DNA of 59,835 nucleotides from an uncultured Bacteroidota bacterium (GTDB taxonomy: Bacteria; Bacteroidota; Bacteroidia; Bacteroidales; VadinHA17), in contig CAIJYD010000020.1 of the NCBI GenBank assembly GCA_903824785.1, positions 1-59,835 of the forward strand, written 5' to 3'. Positions 44,990 through 54,284 of this stretch are shown here, piece by piece; the stretch's first letter is position 1, and each line of letters starts with the position of its first letter. The translations under genes and the position numbers were made by a program. The notes below the pieces were generated by a model. It saw nothing but the letters and a program-made list of their open reading frames with translations, had not been told where the DNA came from and made no database searches.

Positions 44990-45821
44990 AATTCTCAGGG
45001 AATTCATTTCAGAAAGCCTCGCTGAAGATATCGGAGATGGCGATCACTCTTCACTTGCATGCATTCCGTCCAATGCCACCGGGAAAGCAAAACTACTTAT
45101 TAAAGAGAAAGGGATTCTTGCAGGATTAAGAGTTGCCGCTGAACTATTCGCAGTTGCCGATAAGGATTTGAAACTGGAGATTATTCTGGCTGACGGCATC
45201 CCTGTTGTCCCCGGCGATATTGCATTCTACATTACCGGAAGTCAGCAATCTATCCTGAAATCGGAACGCCTTGTTCTCAATATTATGCAAAGGATGAGTG
45301 GAATTGCAACAAGCACTCACGAATATGTAAGCCGGATTGAGGGATTAAAAACCAGAATTCTCGATACCAGAAAAACGACCCCCAGCCTGCGGTTTCTTGA
45401 GAAAGAGGCTGTGAGGATTGGCGGAGGGATGAATCACAGGATGGGATTATTTGATATGATAATGCTTAAAGATAACCATATCGATTATGCCGGTGGTATT
45501 GAGAAAGCGATAACTGCAACACGCGAATACCTGAAAAAAAACAACCTCGATCTGAAAGTCGAAATTGAAGCAAGAAACATTGATGATGTAAGAAAAATCA
45601 TCTCAGCCGGAGGAGCAGATCGCATCATGCTTGACAATTTCAGTGTTAAGGATACTGCGGCTGCAGTAAAAGAAATCGCCGGAAGGATTGAAACAGAATC
45701 TTCAGGAGGTATTACTCTTGAAACCATCAGATCTTACGCGGAATGTGGTGTGGATTATATCTCAGTTGGTGCCCTTACGCATCATATTAAAAGTCTGGAC
45801 ATGAGCCTTAAAGCTGTTTAG
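44979..45821 (+). CDS. nadC: nicotinate-nucleotide pyrophosphorylase (carboxylating)
   Basis: This 280-residue enzyme has the NadC marks: EDIGDGDHSS at the N terminus, LDTRKTTPSLRFLEKEAVRIGGG-type active site (LDTRKTTPSLR, then GGGMNHRMGLFD), KDNHIDYAGG and IEARNIDD. It converts quinolinate and PRPP to nicotinate mononucleotide in NAD synthesis. It overlaps DUF4783 by 11 bases. yihY follows after 3 bases. Confidence 0.96.
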   Translation: MENRILREFISESLAEDIGDGDHSSLACIPSNATGKAKLLIKEKGILAGLRVAAELFAVADKDLKLEIILADGIPVVPGDIAFYITGSQQSILKSERLVLNIMQRMSGIATSTHEYVSRIEGLKTRILDTRKTTPSLRFLEKEAVRIGGGMNHRMGLFDMIMLKDNHIDYAGGIEKAITATREYLKKNNLDLKVEIEARNIDDVRKIISAGGADRIMLDNFSVKDTAAAVKEIAGRIETESSGGITLETIRSYAECGVDYISVGALTHHIKSLDMSLKAV

Positions 45822-45824
45822 TCT

Positions 45825-46760
45825 ATGAATATCAGGGAGATATCGGCTTCCGGAATGACGGAAAAGATAAGTAACATTGTTCTTCCCGGGTTTTATGGAG
45901 TTCCCATAAGTCATGTTATAACCTTTGTAATAAAAGGCTTTCGGAAAGGTGTCCTTGTGACAAGGGCATCTTCAATTGCATTTAATCTGCTGATGGCTTT
46001 ACTGCCAGCCTCAATCTTCCTTTTTACGCTTATCCCTTTTATACCGATAGCCAACTTCCAGCAGGAGCTTATCAGGCTCTTTGAAAGCATTCTTCCCGCC
46101 AATGCTTTTAATTTCATGGAGGCAACCATTGTAGATATTGTTACAAGAAAAAGCGGAGGACTTCTCCTTATCATGTTTATTGTAACAGTAATCGCCTCAA
46201 CAAATGGGATCCATGCAGTTATTCATGCTTTCGTTGTTTCTGCCCACACATTTAAAACAAGGTCGTGGGTTAATCAGAGGAAGATCTCAATTGTCCTGCT
46301 GATAATCATTGTTATGATGATCTCCACAACAGGATTTCTTCTGATTTTTGGAAAAATGGCCGTGAACAGGCTGGTAGAATTACACATTATTAAAAGACAC
46401 CTGGTAATCTATGTCCTGATATCTCTGAAATGGGTCCTGATTATTCTCCTGCTCTTTCTGGCCATATCATTTCTTTACTATTTTGCTCCTGCCAAAAGAA
46501 CCGGGTTTAAGTTTTTCTCCCCCGGATCATCTCTGGCAACTCTTCTGTTTGTACTTACATCGCTCGGTTTTTCAGCATATGTAAACAATTTCGGACAATA
46601 CAATAAGCTATATGGTTCGATTGGTACTCTAATGATTATTCTGATATGGCTTTACCTGAATTCCATTGCCATACTAATCGGTTTCGAGCTGAATGTAAGT
46701 ATCAATGATGCACTTGCGCAGGATACAGAGAACAGAAGGATTATCAACTGCAATGAATAA
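45825..46760 (+). CDS. YihY/BrkB-family membrane protein
   Basis: This 311-residue integral membrane protein has about six helices and family motifs: TRASSIAFNLLMALLPASIF, FPFIPIANFQ-like LIPFIPIANFQ, and FGQYNKLYGSIGTLMIILIWLYLNSIAILIGFELN-type end (key residues Tyr-Gly-Ser-Ile-Gly near 265). The YihY family is often called a virulence factor or ribonuclease BN in error. Its function is not settled. It is the last gene of the nadC operon, and its 3' end overlaps the convergent glutamine synthetase gene by 17 bases. Confidence 0.9.
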   Translation: MNIREISASGMTEKISNIVLPGFYGVPISHVITFVIKGFRKGVLVTRASSIAFNLLMALLPASIFLFTLIPFIPIANFQQELIRLFESILPANAFNFMEATIVDIVTRKSGGLLLIMFIVTVIASTNGIHAVIHAFVVSAHTFKTRSWVNQRKISIVLLIIIVMMISTTGFLLIFGKMAVNRLVELHIIKRHLVIYVLISLKWVLIILLLFLAISFLYYFAPAKRTGFKFFSPGSSLATLLFVLTSLGFSAYVNNFGQYNKLYGSIGTLMIILIWLYLNSIAILIGFELNVSINDALAQDTENRRIINCNE

Positions 46761-48249
46761 ACTGTCTGACAAGTTTGCTTATCTCATCGTTCCTGTTGTA
46801 TAACCTTTCGCTAAGCCCTTTATCGTCAAATGCTTTCAGTGTTGAAACAACATTATCGATAACACCTTCGGGGAACACTCCGTCTTTTTCAAAATAACTT
46901 CGTTGCGCCACAAGGCATTCTGCTGATTCCCAGCATGAAGCCGGTAGTGATTCGAGAGTTTTCCTTTTTGATTTCTCTTTTTCCTTAAAAATATCAAAAT
47001 CGACATAGAGCTCTTCGGCTCGTTCCAGACCATTATCCATTTCAAGCCCGTGTTCTGTTGCTACCACCAGCCCGGCAAAAAGCTTATAGATATCTGCTGA
47101 TCCGTCAGGTGACCTGAGCTCTACTGTTTGTTTTGAAGGCATGTCATGAAAAACATTCTTGTCGGCCGGATTAGCATCTTTTATCATATTCATAGCACCA
47201 TTCCAACCCAGAGGAACACGTATCAGAACAGACCTGTTCCTGTCACCCCAGCAGATACTTGTAGGTGCCTCCTGGTGTGGCACCAGACGCAGATAGGATG
47301 TAGGTATTGTATTCCCGAAAGCTGTAAGCGATTTAGAAAGGTCAAGAATTCCGGCTATCATTTTTTTTGCCGTCCGGCTGAGTTTGCCATTTTCAACCAT
47401 CTGGTTCTCTCCATCCTTTTCAAGCATCATATGTATATGCATGCCCGAGCCGGCTTTCCCGACAGTAATTTTGGGAGCAAAACTTACCTCAACACCATAT
47501 TGATTACCAAGATTCCTCAGGATCCATTTGGCGATAAGAAGCTGATCAACAGCTTCATCCATCTCAACAGGAAGAAACTCAATCTCGTGCTGCTCAAAAT
47601 CCTCGCCATCCTTTGAAAAACTTCCCACTTCCGAATGTCCATATTTTATTTTACATCCTGCGTTGGCACAAAACCTGAGGGCCTCAATCCTCAGATCCTC
47701 AAATTTAGCAAATGGCCCCGACTGATGATACCCTTTCTGATCGGTAAGAGGATAAAGCTCTTCATGGAAAGAATTAATATAATATTCAAGCTCTCCGAAT
47801 GCCTTCATCTTAAACCCGGTCTTTTTTGTAAATCGTGAATAGGCTTTACGAAGGATATATTCAGGAGAACTTTCCAATGGTTTTCCGTCATTGCCATAAA
47901 ATGAACAGAGAATTTCAAGAGTCGGATGCTCCGTAAAAGGATTGAGAAAAGCTGTTCTGTAGCGCGGAATCACATAAAGGTCGCTTGATCCGGATTCAAC
48001 AAAAGAGAAGAGGCTTGATCCGTCAACTCTTTCTCCGGCTGTAAGTATTGATTCAAGATGGTCGCGATTAAAAGGTACAAAATTCAGCGATTTTAGTTTC
48101 CCATCTTCGGCCACATATCTGAAATTAAGCATGGAAATTCCTTTTGCCTCAATAAACCTTATTATGTCTTCACGGGTAAACTCAGCGCACGGCTTCTTAA
48201 GAAACTGAACCAGCTCATTCCGGTTCATTGATATATCTTCATTCTTCAT
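46744..48249 (-). CDS. glnA: glutamine synthetase (type I-like, ~500 aa)
   Basis: This 501-residue protein has the glutamine synthetase core: GELEYYINSF (metal ligand Glu), GHSEVGSFSKDG / QHEIEF (metal and substrate residues), GSGMHIHMML, YLRLVPHQEAPTSICWGDRNRS and VELRSPDGSAD. It ligates ammonia to glutamate with ATP. The NLYDLP adenylylation site of enteric GlnA is not seen; the corresponding region has a Lys-rich stretch (FKEKEKSKRKTLESLPAS). Residue 1 could be Met1 or Met8 (MNRNELVQ). It is transcribed alone with a TAATTTTG box 29 bases upstream of the start. Confidence 0.93.
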   Translation of the reverse strand: MKNEDISMNRNELVQFLKKPCAEFTREDIIRFIEAKGISMLNFRYVAEDGKLKSLNFVPFNRDHLESILTAGERVDGSSLFSFVESGSSDLYVIPRYRTAFLNPFTEHPTLEILCSFYGNDGKPLESSPEYILRKAYSRFTKKTGFKMKAFGELEYYINSFHEELYPLTDQKGYHQSGPFAKFEDLRIEALRFCANAGCKIKYGHSEVGSFSKDGEDFEQHEIEFLPVEMDEAVDQLLIAKWILRNLGNQYGVEVSFAPKITVGKAGSGMHIHMMLEKDGENQMVENGKLSRTAKKMIAGILDLSKSLTAFGNTIPTSYLRLVPHQEAPTSICWGDRNRSVLIRVPLGWNGAMNMIKDANPADKNVFHDMPSKQTVELRSPDGSADIYKLFAGLVVATEHGLEMDNGLERAEELYVDFDIFKEKEKSKRKTLESLPASCWESAECLVAQRSYFEKDGVFPEGVIDNVVSTLKAFDDKGLSERLYNRNDEISKLVRQFIHCS

Positions 48250-48277
48250 TTTCCTGGATATGTAATTAATAAGGGTG

Positions 48278-48285
48278 CAAAATTA
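48278..48285 (-). promoter_or_regulatory. -7 box TAATTTTG upstream of glnA
   Basis: Minus-strand TAATTTTG fits TAnnTTTG, 29 bases before the glnA start; the adjacent sequence is AT-rich with no clear -33 element. Confidence 0.45.
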
Positions 48286-48452
48286 AATAATTAACTCATT
48301 GTGCTTAATGACGTTTATCATACCGGCAGGAAAACGAAAAAGAGTTTCCGGTATAAAAACATCAGGCTCTAAAAATCAAAACCAAATTTGCAATTACAGG
48401 GTTTTCCCGTTTATGATTTTTTTACTACTTTCGGGACGACAAAACGGGCTCA

Positions 48453-49754
48453 ATGAAAAACCTGATTTTAATATCCCTATTCCTGTTTCTGATAAGCTGT
48501 ACCGGAGAAAAGAGTGATTCTTTCTTCACTCCTGAAAAGGCTTTGCGCTACTTCAAAAGTGTTGAAGATATCTGCAATCGCGATGATGGCACCCTGTGGG
48601 GAAAAAATCTTTACGGACCTATGATGTTTATTGACCGCACAAGCCGCAGAATTATTGCAAATCAGCCGGATAATGATGGTATTTTGAAAGAGAAAGATGG
48701 CATTTATACAGGGTTGTACCCTAAAGAACTTATAGTAAGTAATACTCCGGTGCAATTTGGAAGTACACTTTTTGCAATGACTCCACTTCCAAATGTAGAA
48801 GATGAGTACCGGATAAAAACACAGGCTGTTCACAGCCTTTTCCATCGTTTCCAGAAGGAATCAGGAACCTTTACTGCCGGGTACAATACAAATAATATGG
48901 ATGAAAAAGAGGCCCGTCTGTGGATCAAGCTGGAATGGAAAGCTTTAAGAAAGGCTCTCAATTCAAGCGGGGAAGAGCGTCAGCTGGCGGTAAGGGATGC
49001 TCTTATTTTTAAAGGGGCGAACAGGGAACTTTACCAGAAGTATGCCAATGATGAAAACAGGTTCGAAAATTATGAGGGGCTTACAACATTCACATATACA
49101 ATGCTTTGTTCTAATTCAGCTGATGAGATCAGGCAGAAGCTGATCGAAAACCTCGACAGAGTCTATGCAATGCAGTCATACGCAAGATCATACGGGTTCA
49201 TACATGGTGCTCTTTATGCATCTCTGCTTTATGATAAAGGTTTCAGTCTTCAGACAATAAAGAGTGATGATTTTGATCTTGGAAAGGAGGTAAAGGAGCA
49301 GTATAACATCGAGCTGCCGCCTATTTGCAGAGATGTTGCCGGCAGCCTTGCTGTAAATTATGAAATTGAGGTCATCAATAAGGAAGAAGAAAAACGGCTA
49401 GCTGATATAAAAGAAAGTATTCATAAACAAATAAGCATATTTACAGAAAAACCGGTAGTCTTCCTTGAACTTGAAAGCCCATACTTTGACTTTGAACCGG
49501 AAGATATTCATTCACTTGACACACTGGGCACTCTTTATAACACAATGAGGGTTTCAGATAACTGGGGCAAACTGACTGTCGATAAAGGTGGCTGCCTTGT
49601 CTCCAATAATTTCAGATACCTCAGGATTACTGCAAAAGGGTTTAAAGAAGAGAAAAACAGAATTTCTGCTGAAGGATGGCATCTGATAATAAATAACGAC
49701 TGGGAACTGATCAAAGTTGATCAGAACTATTTCCTCCGAAAACTGATGCCGTAA
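48453..49754 (+). CDS. hypothetical lipoprotein, 433 aa
   Basis: This protein has a lipoprotein signal (LFLFLISC, Cys16). The mature part starts with EKALRYFKSVEDICNRDDG and has GLYPKELIVSNTPVQFG, HSLFHRFQKESG, a helical segment with YAMQSYARSYGFIHGALYASLLYDKGF and a C-terminal strand-rich region. It looks like a globular periplasmic or outer-membrane protein, but I do not recognise the family. It lies alone between glnA and valS. Confidence 0.75.
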   Translation: MKNLILISLFLFLISCTGEKSDSFFTPEKALRYFKSVEDICNRDDGTLWGKNLYGPMMFIDRTSRRIIANQPDNDGILKEKDGIYTGLYPKELIVSNTPVQFGSTLFAMTPLPNVEDEYRIKTQAVHSLFHRFQKESGTFTAGYNTNNMDEKEARLWIKLEWKALRKALNSSGEERQLAVRDALIFKGANRELYQKYANDENRFENYEGLTTFTYTMLCSNSADEIRQKLIENLDRVYAMQSYARSYGFIHGALYASLLYDKGFSLQTIKSDDFDLGKEVKEQYNIELPPICRDVAGSLAVNYEIEVINKEEEKRLADIKESIHKQISIFTEKPVVFLELESPYFDFEPEDIHSLDTLGTLYNTMRVSDNWGKLTVDKGGCLVSNNFRYLRITAKGFKEEKNRISAEGWHLIINNDWELIKVDQNYFLRKLMP

Positions 49755-49833
49755 TTATCCTTAAATCTTACTTCGCTTAAGAACAGGCAAAGAGCTTCTC
49801 AACTTTTTCTTTGTACCATATAACTATTGCCGG

Positions 49834-52470
49834 TCAGCTTTGAGCCTCAAGACTTTTCATTGCCTCCTCAAGCGAATTTATCCTTGATTCTGCATCTCCT
49901 TTTTTCTTTCTCTCCATATCAAGAACACTGGCAGGCGCATTTTGCACAAATCTTTCATTATCAAGCTTTTTCATCACAGTTAAAAGAAATCCCCTGTTAT
50001 ATTCAAGCTCTGCCCTTACCTTTTCAAGTTCTCCTTCAATATCCAGTTTCCCTTCAAGCGGAATAAAATATGCGGTCGTTCCAACCATAAAGGAGACTGC
50101 TCCTTCAATCTTCTCCGGAACAAATGACACTTCCGATAAATTACAGAGTTTGCTGATAACCGGAATAAACTCAACTTCAAAACTTTGAGCATCCGAGCGT
50201 ATCAGAAGCTTTATCTTTTCCCTGACCGGGATATCTTTGCTTTTCCTGACAGTTCGTACTGCACTTACGATCTCCCTTACATTTTCAAAGCTCGCAATCA
50301 GTTTACTATCATATTTCGCGGCTTCAGGCATAAGTGTCACCATAATGCTCTCGCCATTTTTTCTTTCATTCAGTAACTGCCAGATCTCTTCAGTAATAAA
50401 TGGCATAAATGGATGAATTACCGTCACCAGCTTCTCAAATAAAACAACAGTTGCTTCAAATGTAATGCGGTCGATGGGTTTCTGATATTCCGGTTTAATG
50501 ATCTCAAGAAACCATCCTGAAAAATCATCCCAGAATAATTTGTAAGTGATCATAAGTGCCTCTGAGATCCTGAATTTCCTGAAATTTGAATCAATCTCAT
50601 CAATTGATTTATTTAATGCATCAGTCATCCATCTCAGTGCTGCTTCAGATGAATCGGGCTGAGAGATTGTATCATCAATTTCCCAACTTCGTACAAGCCT
50701 GAAGGCATTCCAGATCTTATTTGCAAAATTTCTCCCCTGTTCCGGCAAACTGTCTTCATAAAGCAGGTCATTTCCTGCGGGAGAGCATAGCAGCATACCC
50801 ACCCTGACTCCATCTGCCCCATATTTTTCAATCAGGTCAAGAGGTTCGGGAGAATTTCCAAGTGATTTTGACATCTTTCTCTTTTGCTGGTCGCGGACCA
50901 GGCCTGTGAGATAGACATTGGCAAATGGCTTTTCCCCTCTGAACTCATATCCGGCAATGATCATCCTTGCGACCCAGAAAAAAAGAATTTCGGGGGCAGT
51001 AATAAGATCGTTTGTCGGATAATAATATTTAATGTCTTCATTATCAGGGTTATTTATGCCATCAAATGATGTTATAGGCCAGAGCCATGATGAAAACCAT
51101 GTATCCAGAACATCCTCATCCTGTCGTAATGAACTCTCTGTCAAACCATTGTTCCCACTCTTTTTCTTCGCCAGCTCCAGCGCCTCTGCAATATTTTCTG
51201 CCACAACAAATTCGCTGTTATCGTAGTACCAGGCAGGAATGCGGTGTCCCCACCACAGCTGCCGGCTGATACACCAGTCGCGGACATTCTCCATCCAGTG
51301 GCGGTACAGATTTTTAAATTTTGCCGGATGAATCTGAACATCATCATTTAAAACAGCATCCAGAGCAGGTTCTGACAGCTCCTTCATTCTGAGAAACCAT
51401 TGAAGGGAAAGCCTTGGTTCTATGACTGAATTTGTACGTTCCGAACGACCTATCTTATTATCATAGTTTTCAACTCTTACCAGACTGCCGGTTCGCTCAA
51501 GTTCCTTTTCAGCCAGTTCCTTTGCTTTAAAGCGGTCAACACCAACAAACATTCCGGCCCTGGAACTCATTGTACCATCATCATTAAAAACATCAATTGA
51601 TGGCAGCTTATGCCTGAGTCCGATCTCGTAGTCGTTAATGTCGTGTGCCGGAGTAATCTTAAGGCAACCTGTTCCGAATTCCGGATCAACATAACTGTCG
51701 AAGATAAACGGCACCTCGCGATTAGCCATTGGAACAATTACCTTTTTACCTTTCAGATGTTTATATCGCTCATCATCGGGATTGGCACAAACAGCGGTAT
51801 CTCCAAGAATTGTCTCAGGTCTTGTTGTTGCAACCATCACATATCCATCCTCTCCTACTATTTTATACCGGACATAATAGAGTTTTGACTTTTCATCGGT
51901 ATAATTTACCTCTTCATCCGAAACAGCTGTCATAGCCTGGGGATCCCAGTTCACCATTCTTACACCTCTGTAAATAAGACCTTTATTGAACATCTCAATA
52001 AAAACCTTTATAACAGAATCATACCTTTTCTCATCCATGGTAAAAAGAGTACGATCCCAGTCACACGAAGCACCCAGCCGTTTAAGCTGTTCGAGAATAA
52101 TGCCTCCATGTTTATTCGTCCATTCCCAGGCATGGCCAAGGAACTCTTCCCTTGAAAGATCGCGTTTTTCAATTCCTTCTGCCTTCAGCTTTGCCACTAC
52201 TTTTGCCTCGGTGGCAATTGAGGCATGGTCAGTGCCCGGAACCCAGCATGCATTCTTCCCCTGCATCCTTGCCCTCCGTACCAGCACATCCTGAATTGTA
52301 TTGTTCAGCATGTGGCCCATATGAAGTACCCCTGTAACATTGGGAGGCGGAATAACAATTGTATAGGGCTCTCTTTCGTCGGGAATGCTTTTAAAAAAAC
52401 CGTTTTCCATCCAGTATTTGTACCACGTACTCTCTGCCTTACCCGGTTCGTATTTTGAAGGAATTTCCAT
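49834..52470 (-). CDS. valS: valyl-tRNA synthetase
   Basis: This 878-residue class I synthetase has the HIGH signature in [17 protein letters not shown] (about 41-57), editing-domain motifs ([15 protein letters not shown]) and KMSKS in [17 protein letters not shown] (about 532). It ends with an anticodon-binding domain and a C-terminal coiled coil typical of ValRS. Length is normal for bacteria. A candidate -7 box lies 141 bases upstream of the start, which would leave a long leader. Confidence 0.97.
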   Translation of the reverse strand: MEIPSKYEPGKAESTWYKYWMENGFFKSIPDEREPYTIVIPPPNVTGVLHMGHMLNNTIQDVLVRRARMQGKNACWVPGTDHASIATEAKVVAKLKAEGIEKRDLSREEFLGHAWEWTNKHGGIILEQLKRLGASCDWDRTLFTMDEKRYDSVIKVFIEMFNKGLIYRGVRMVNWDPQAMTAVSDEEVNYTDEKSKLYYVRYKIVGEDGYVMVATTRPETILGDTAVCANPDDERYKHLKGKKVIVPMANREVPFIFDSYVDPEFGTGCLKITPAHDINDYEIGLRHKLPSIDVFNDDGTMSSRAGMFVGVDRFKAKELAEKELERTGSLVRVENYDNKIGRSERTNSVIEPRLSLQWFLRMKELSEPALDAVLNDDVQIHPAKFKNLYRHWMENVRDWCISRQLWWGHRIPAWYYDNSEFVVAENIAEALELAKKKSGNNGLTESSLRQDEDVLDTWFSSWLWPITSFDGINNPDNEDIKYYYPTNDLITAPEILFFWVARMIIAGYEFRGEKPFANVYLTGLVRDQQKRKMSKSLGNSPEPLDLIEKYGADGVRVGMLLCSPAGNDLLYEDSLPEQGRNFANKIWNAFRLVRSWEIDDTISQPDSSEAALRWMTDALNKSIDEIDSNFRKFRISEALMITYKLFWDDFSGWFLEIIKPEYQKPIDRITFEATVVLFEKLVTVIHPFMPFITEEIWQLLNERKNGESIMVTLMPEAAKYDSKLIASFENVREIVSAVRTVRKSKDIPVREKIKLLIRSDAQSFEVEFIPVISKLCNLSEVSFVPEKIEGAVSFMVGTTAYFIPLEGKLDIEGELEKVRAELEYNRGFLLTVMKKLDNERFVQNAPASVLDMERKKKGDAESRINSLEEAMKSLEAQS

Positions 52471-52610
52471 TGTTTGTTTTAGTTTTTACCTTATTAATAG
52501 TTATTGGAGTAACCAGAGTCCTTAGAGTTAATACAAGACACTCTTTCCAACTTCAGCCTACTCCAGATTCCGGCTCACTACATTAGTGATCAGTTTTAAA
52601 TAATGAACTG

Positions 52611-52618
52611 CAAAATTA
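52611..52618 (-). promoter_or_regulatory. -7 box TAATTTTG, possible valS promoter
   Basis: Minus-strand TAATTTTG fits TAnnTTTG. It is 141 bases from the valS ATG, so the valS transcript would have a leader of about 130 bases. The match could be chance in AT-rich DNA. Confidence 0.3.
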
Positions 52619-52730
52619 AAAAAATTCATAACATTAGCTGAATGTAATTGTAAAAAGGTCTGTTACTTCCGTGAAATCTGACCATGCTTTCAATCTAAAA
52701 ATATTGAACCCTTATCCGATGAATTGCAAT

Positions 52731-52850
52731 ATGCCTATCTTATCTTTTCTTTTCCTTATCATACTTGCCTTATTTTTAATGACTTGTACTAAAGATGAAG
52801 ATTCCGGGCTATCAATCATCCAACTACCTGGCGGCGAGCTGCAACTTTGA
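52731..52850 (+). CDS. very small putative lipoprotein or remnant, 39 aa
   Basis: ATG at 52731 opens a 39-residue frame with a convincing lipoprotein signal (LIILALFLMTC, Cys19, followed by TKDEDSG), ending at TGA 52848-52850. In the +1 frame the sequence continues as AASCNFEYCRETVKINC to TAA at 52903-52905. That continuation is Cys-rich and could be the original C terminus of a frameshifted gene. It is either a short genuine lipoprotein or a decayed one. Confidence 0.35.
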   Translation: MPILSFLFLIILALFLMTCTKDEDSGLSIIQLPGGELQL

Positions 52851-52958
52851 ATATTGCCGCGAAACAGTTAAAATCAATTGTGCCCTGCCGGAGGATATCA
52901 ACTAAAAGGAATAATTCATTTTCTGAGGAATATCATTCTTTCATTATCCTATTTTACC

Positions 52959-52966
52959 TATTTTTG
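52959..52966 (+). promoter_or_regulatory. -7 box TATTTTTG upstream of the aminotransferase
   Basis: TATTTTTG fits TAnnTTTG, 34 bases before the ATG at 53001. Confidence 0.4.
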
Positions 52967-53000
52967 TCACTCTTTATTAAGCGTCTAATACCATAATGAT

Positions 53001-54197
53001 ATGCCGGTTATTTCAGATAAAGGCAAGGCTATGCCTGCCTCACCAATAAGAAAACTTGTCCCCTATTCCGAAGAGGCAAAACGGAAGGGAAGAAAGGTTT
53101 ACCATCTTAATATCGGACAACCTGATATTCCCACACCTGAAGTGGCATTGAATGCTATCCGGAACATAGATCTAAAAGTTATAGAGTACAGCCATTCGGC
53201 AGGTAACGAGTCGTACCGCCGCAAGCTTGCAACATATTATCAGAAGATCGGAATTAACATCGATCATACTGAAATGCTTATTACAACAGGCGGTTCTGAG
53301 GCTATCCTTTTTGCCTTTATGTCATGTATTAACCCCGGTGATGAAGTTATCACACCCGAGCCGTTCTACGCCAACTATAATGGTTTTGCAACAACTGCAG
53401 GAATAAAAATAGTTCCTGTAACTTCCACTATTGAAGAAGATTTTGCACTGCCTCCCATCGCTGAAATAGAGAAAAAAATCACTTCGAAAACCAAAGGTAT
53501 TATTGTATGTAATCCGAATAATCCCACAGGTTATCTCTATTCGAAGGATGAACTTCTTCAGCTGAAAGAGATAGTGAAAAAACACGATCTTTTTCTCTTC
53601 TCAGATGAAGCCTATCGTGAGTTTTGCTATGACGGAGCGGAACATTTTTCAGCTATGAACCTTGAAGGCATTGAGAATAACGTCATCATGCTCGATTCGG
53701 TATCAAAACGGTACAGCGAATGCGGTGTCAGGATTGGTGCACTGATAACAAAAAACAAAGAGGTTATTTCCGCCGCCCTTAAATTTGCACAGGCACGCCT
53801 CTCCCCTCCGGGGCTCGGTCAGATCGCCGGTGAAGCTTCAATTGATACCCCCGACCAGTACTTCAAAGATGTAAACAGGGAATATACTGCACGCCGCGAC
53901 TATATGGTTGAGGCTCTCAATAAAATCCCGGGCGTCTATTGTCCGAAACCTAAAGGAGCATTTTACACAGTTGTGAGGCTTCCTGTAGATGATGCCGACA
54001 AGTTCGCACAATGGCTTCTTGAGGATTTTGCATTTGAAAACCAGACGGTGATGGTCGCTCCTGCCTCAGGTTTCTATTCAACACCAGGCTCAGGTAAGAA
54101 TGAGGTGCGCATAGCTTATGTCCTGAAAATTGATGACCTTAAGAATGCGATGATGATCCTTGCTGAGGCGCTGAAGGTCTATCCGGGAAAAGTCTAA
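53001..54197 (+). CDS. class I pyridoxal-phosphate aminotransferase (aspartate-type)
   Basis: This 398-residue fold type I enzyme has NIGQPDIPTP near the N terminus, GGSEAILFAF, CNPNNPTGYLYS, SDEAYREFCYDG and the PLP-lysine segment LDSVSKRYSECGVRIGAL. The Arg in NEVRIAYV binds the substrate carboxylate. The likely reaction is transamination of aspartate or an aromatic amino acid with 2-oxoglutarate. Substrate cannot be fixed from sequence. It is a single gene between valS and namZ. Confidence 0.88.
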   Translation: MPVISDKGKAMPASPIRKLVPYSEEAKRKGRKVYHLNIGQPDIPTPEVALNAIRNIDLKVIEYSHSAGNESYRRKLATYYQKIGINIDHTEMLITTGGSEAILFAFMSCINPGDEVITPEPFYANYNGFATTAGIKIVPVTSTIEEDFALPPIAEIEKKITSKTKGIIVCNPNNPTGYLYSKDELLQLKEIVKKHDLFLFSDEAYREFCYDGAEHFSAMNLEGIENNVIMLDSVSKRYSECGVRIGALITKNKEVISAALKFAQARLSPPGLGQIAGEASIDTPDQYFKDVNREYTARRDYMVEALNKIPGVYCPKPKGAFYTVVRLPVDDADKFAQWLLEDFAFENQTVMVAPASGFYSTPGSGKNEVRIAYVLKIDDLKNAMMILAEALKVYPGKV

Positions 54198-54239
54198 AAA
54201 CTATCGAAGGAATGGCTTAACAGTCTTTTGAATTTTTAC

Positions 54240-54265
54240 ACTGACGAACATTTCAGGCTGTCAGT
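54240..54265. terminator. weak hairpin between convergent genes
   Basis: ACTGAC (54240-54245) pairs with GTCAGT (54260-54265), with ATTTT after it on the + strand and GTAAAAATTC after it on the minus strand. It lies between the convergent aminotransferase and namZ stops. The stem is only six base pairs. Confidence 0.35.
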
Positions 54266-54284
54266 ATTTTCAACTTTATAGACT

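Larger units (their letters stand above)
52471..53000. other. 530-base intergenic region between valS and the aminotransferase
   Basis: The spacer holds a minus-strand TAATTTTG (52611-52618), a short lipoprotein frame on the + strand (52731-52850, with a shifted continuation to 52905) and a + strand TATTTTTG (52959-52966). No RNA gene was recognised. T-box marks were looked for in the valS leader by eye and not found. Confidence 0.5.

Noticed and set aside
52471-52611. T-box riboswitch in the valS leader
   Set aside because: No T-box sequence, specifier stem or terminator/antiterminator pair was recognised, and T-boxes are not expected in Bacteroidetes.
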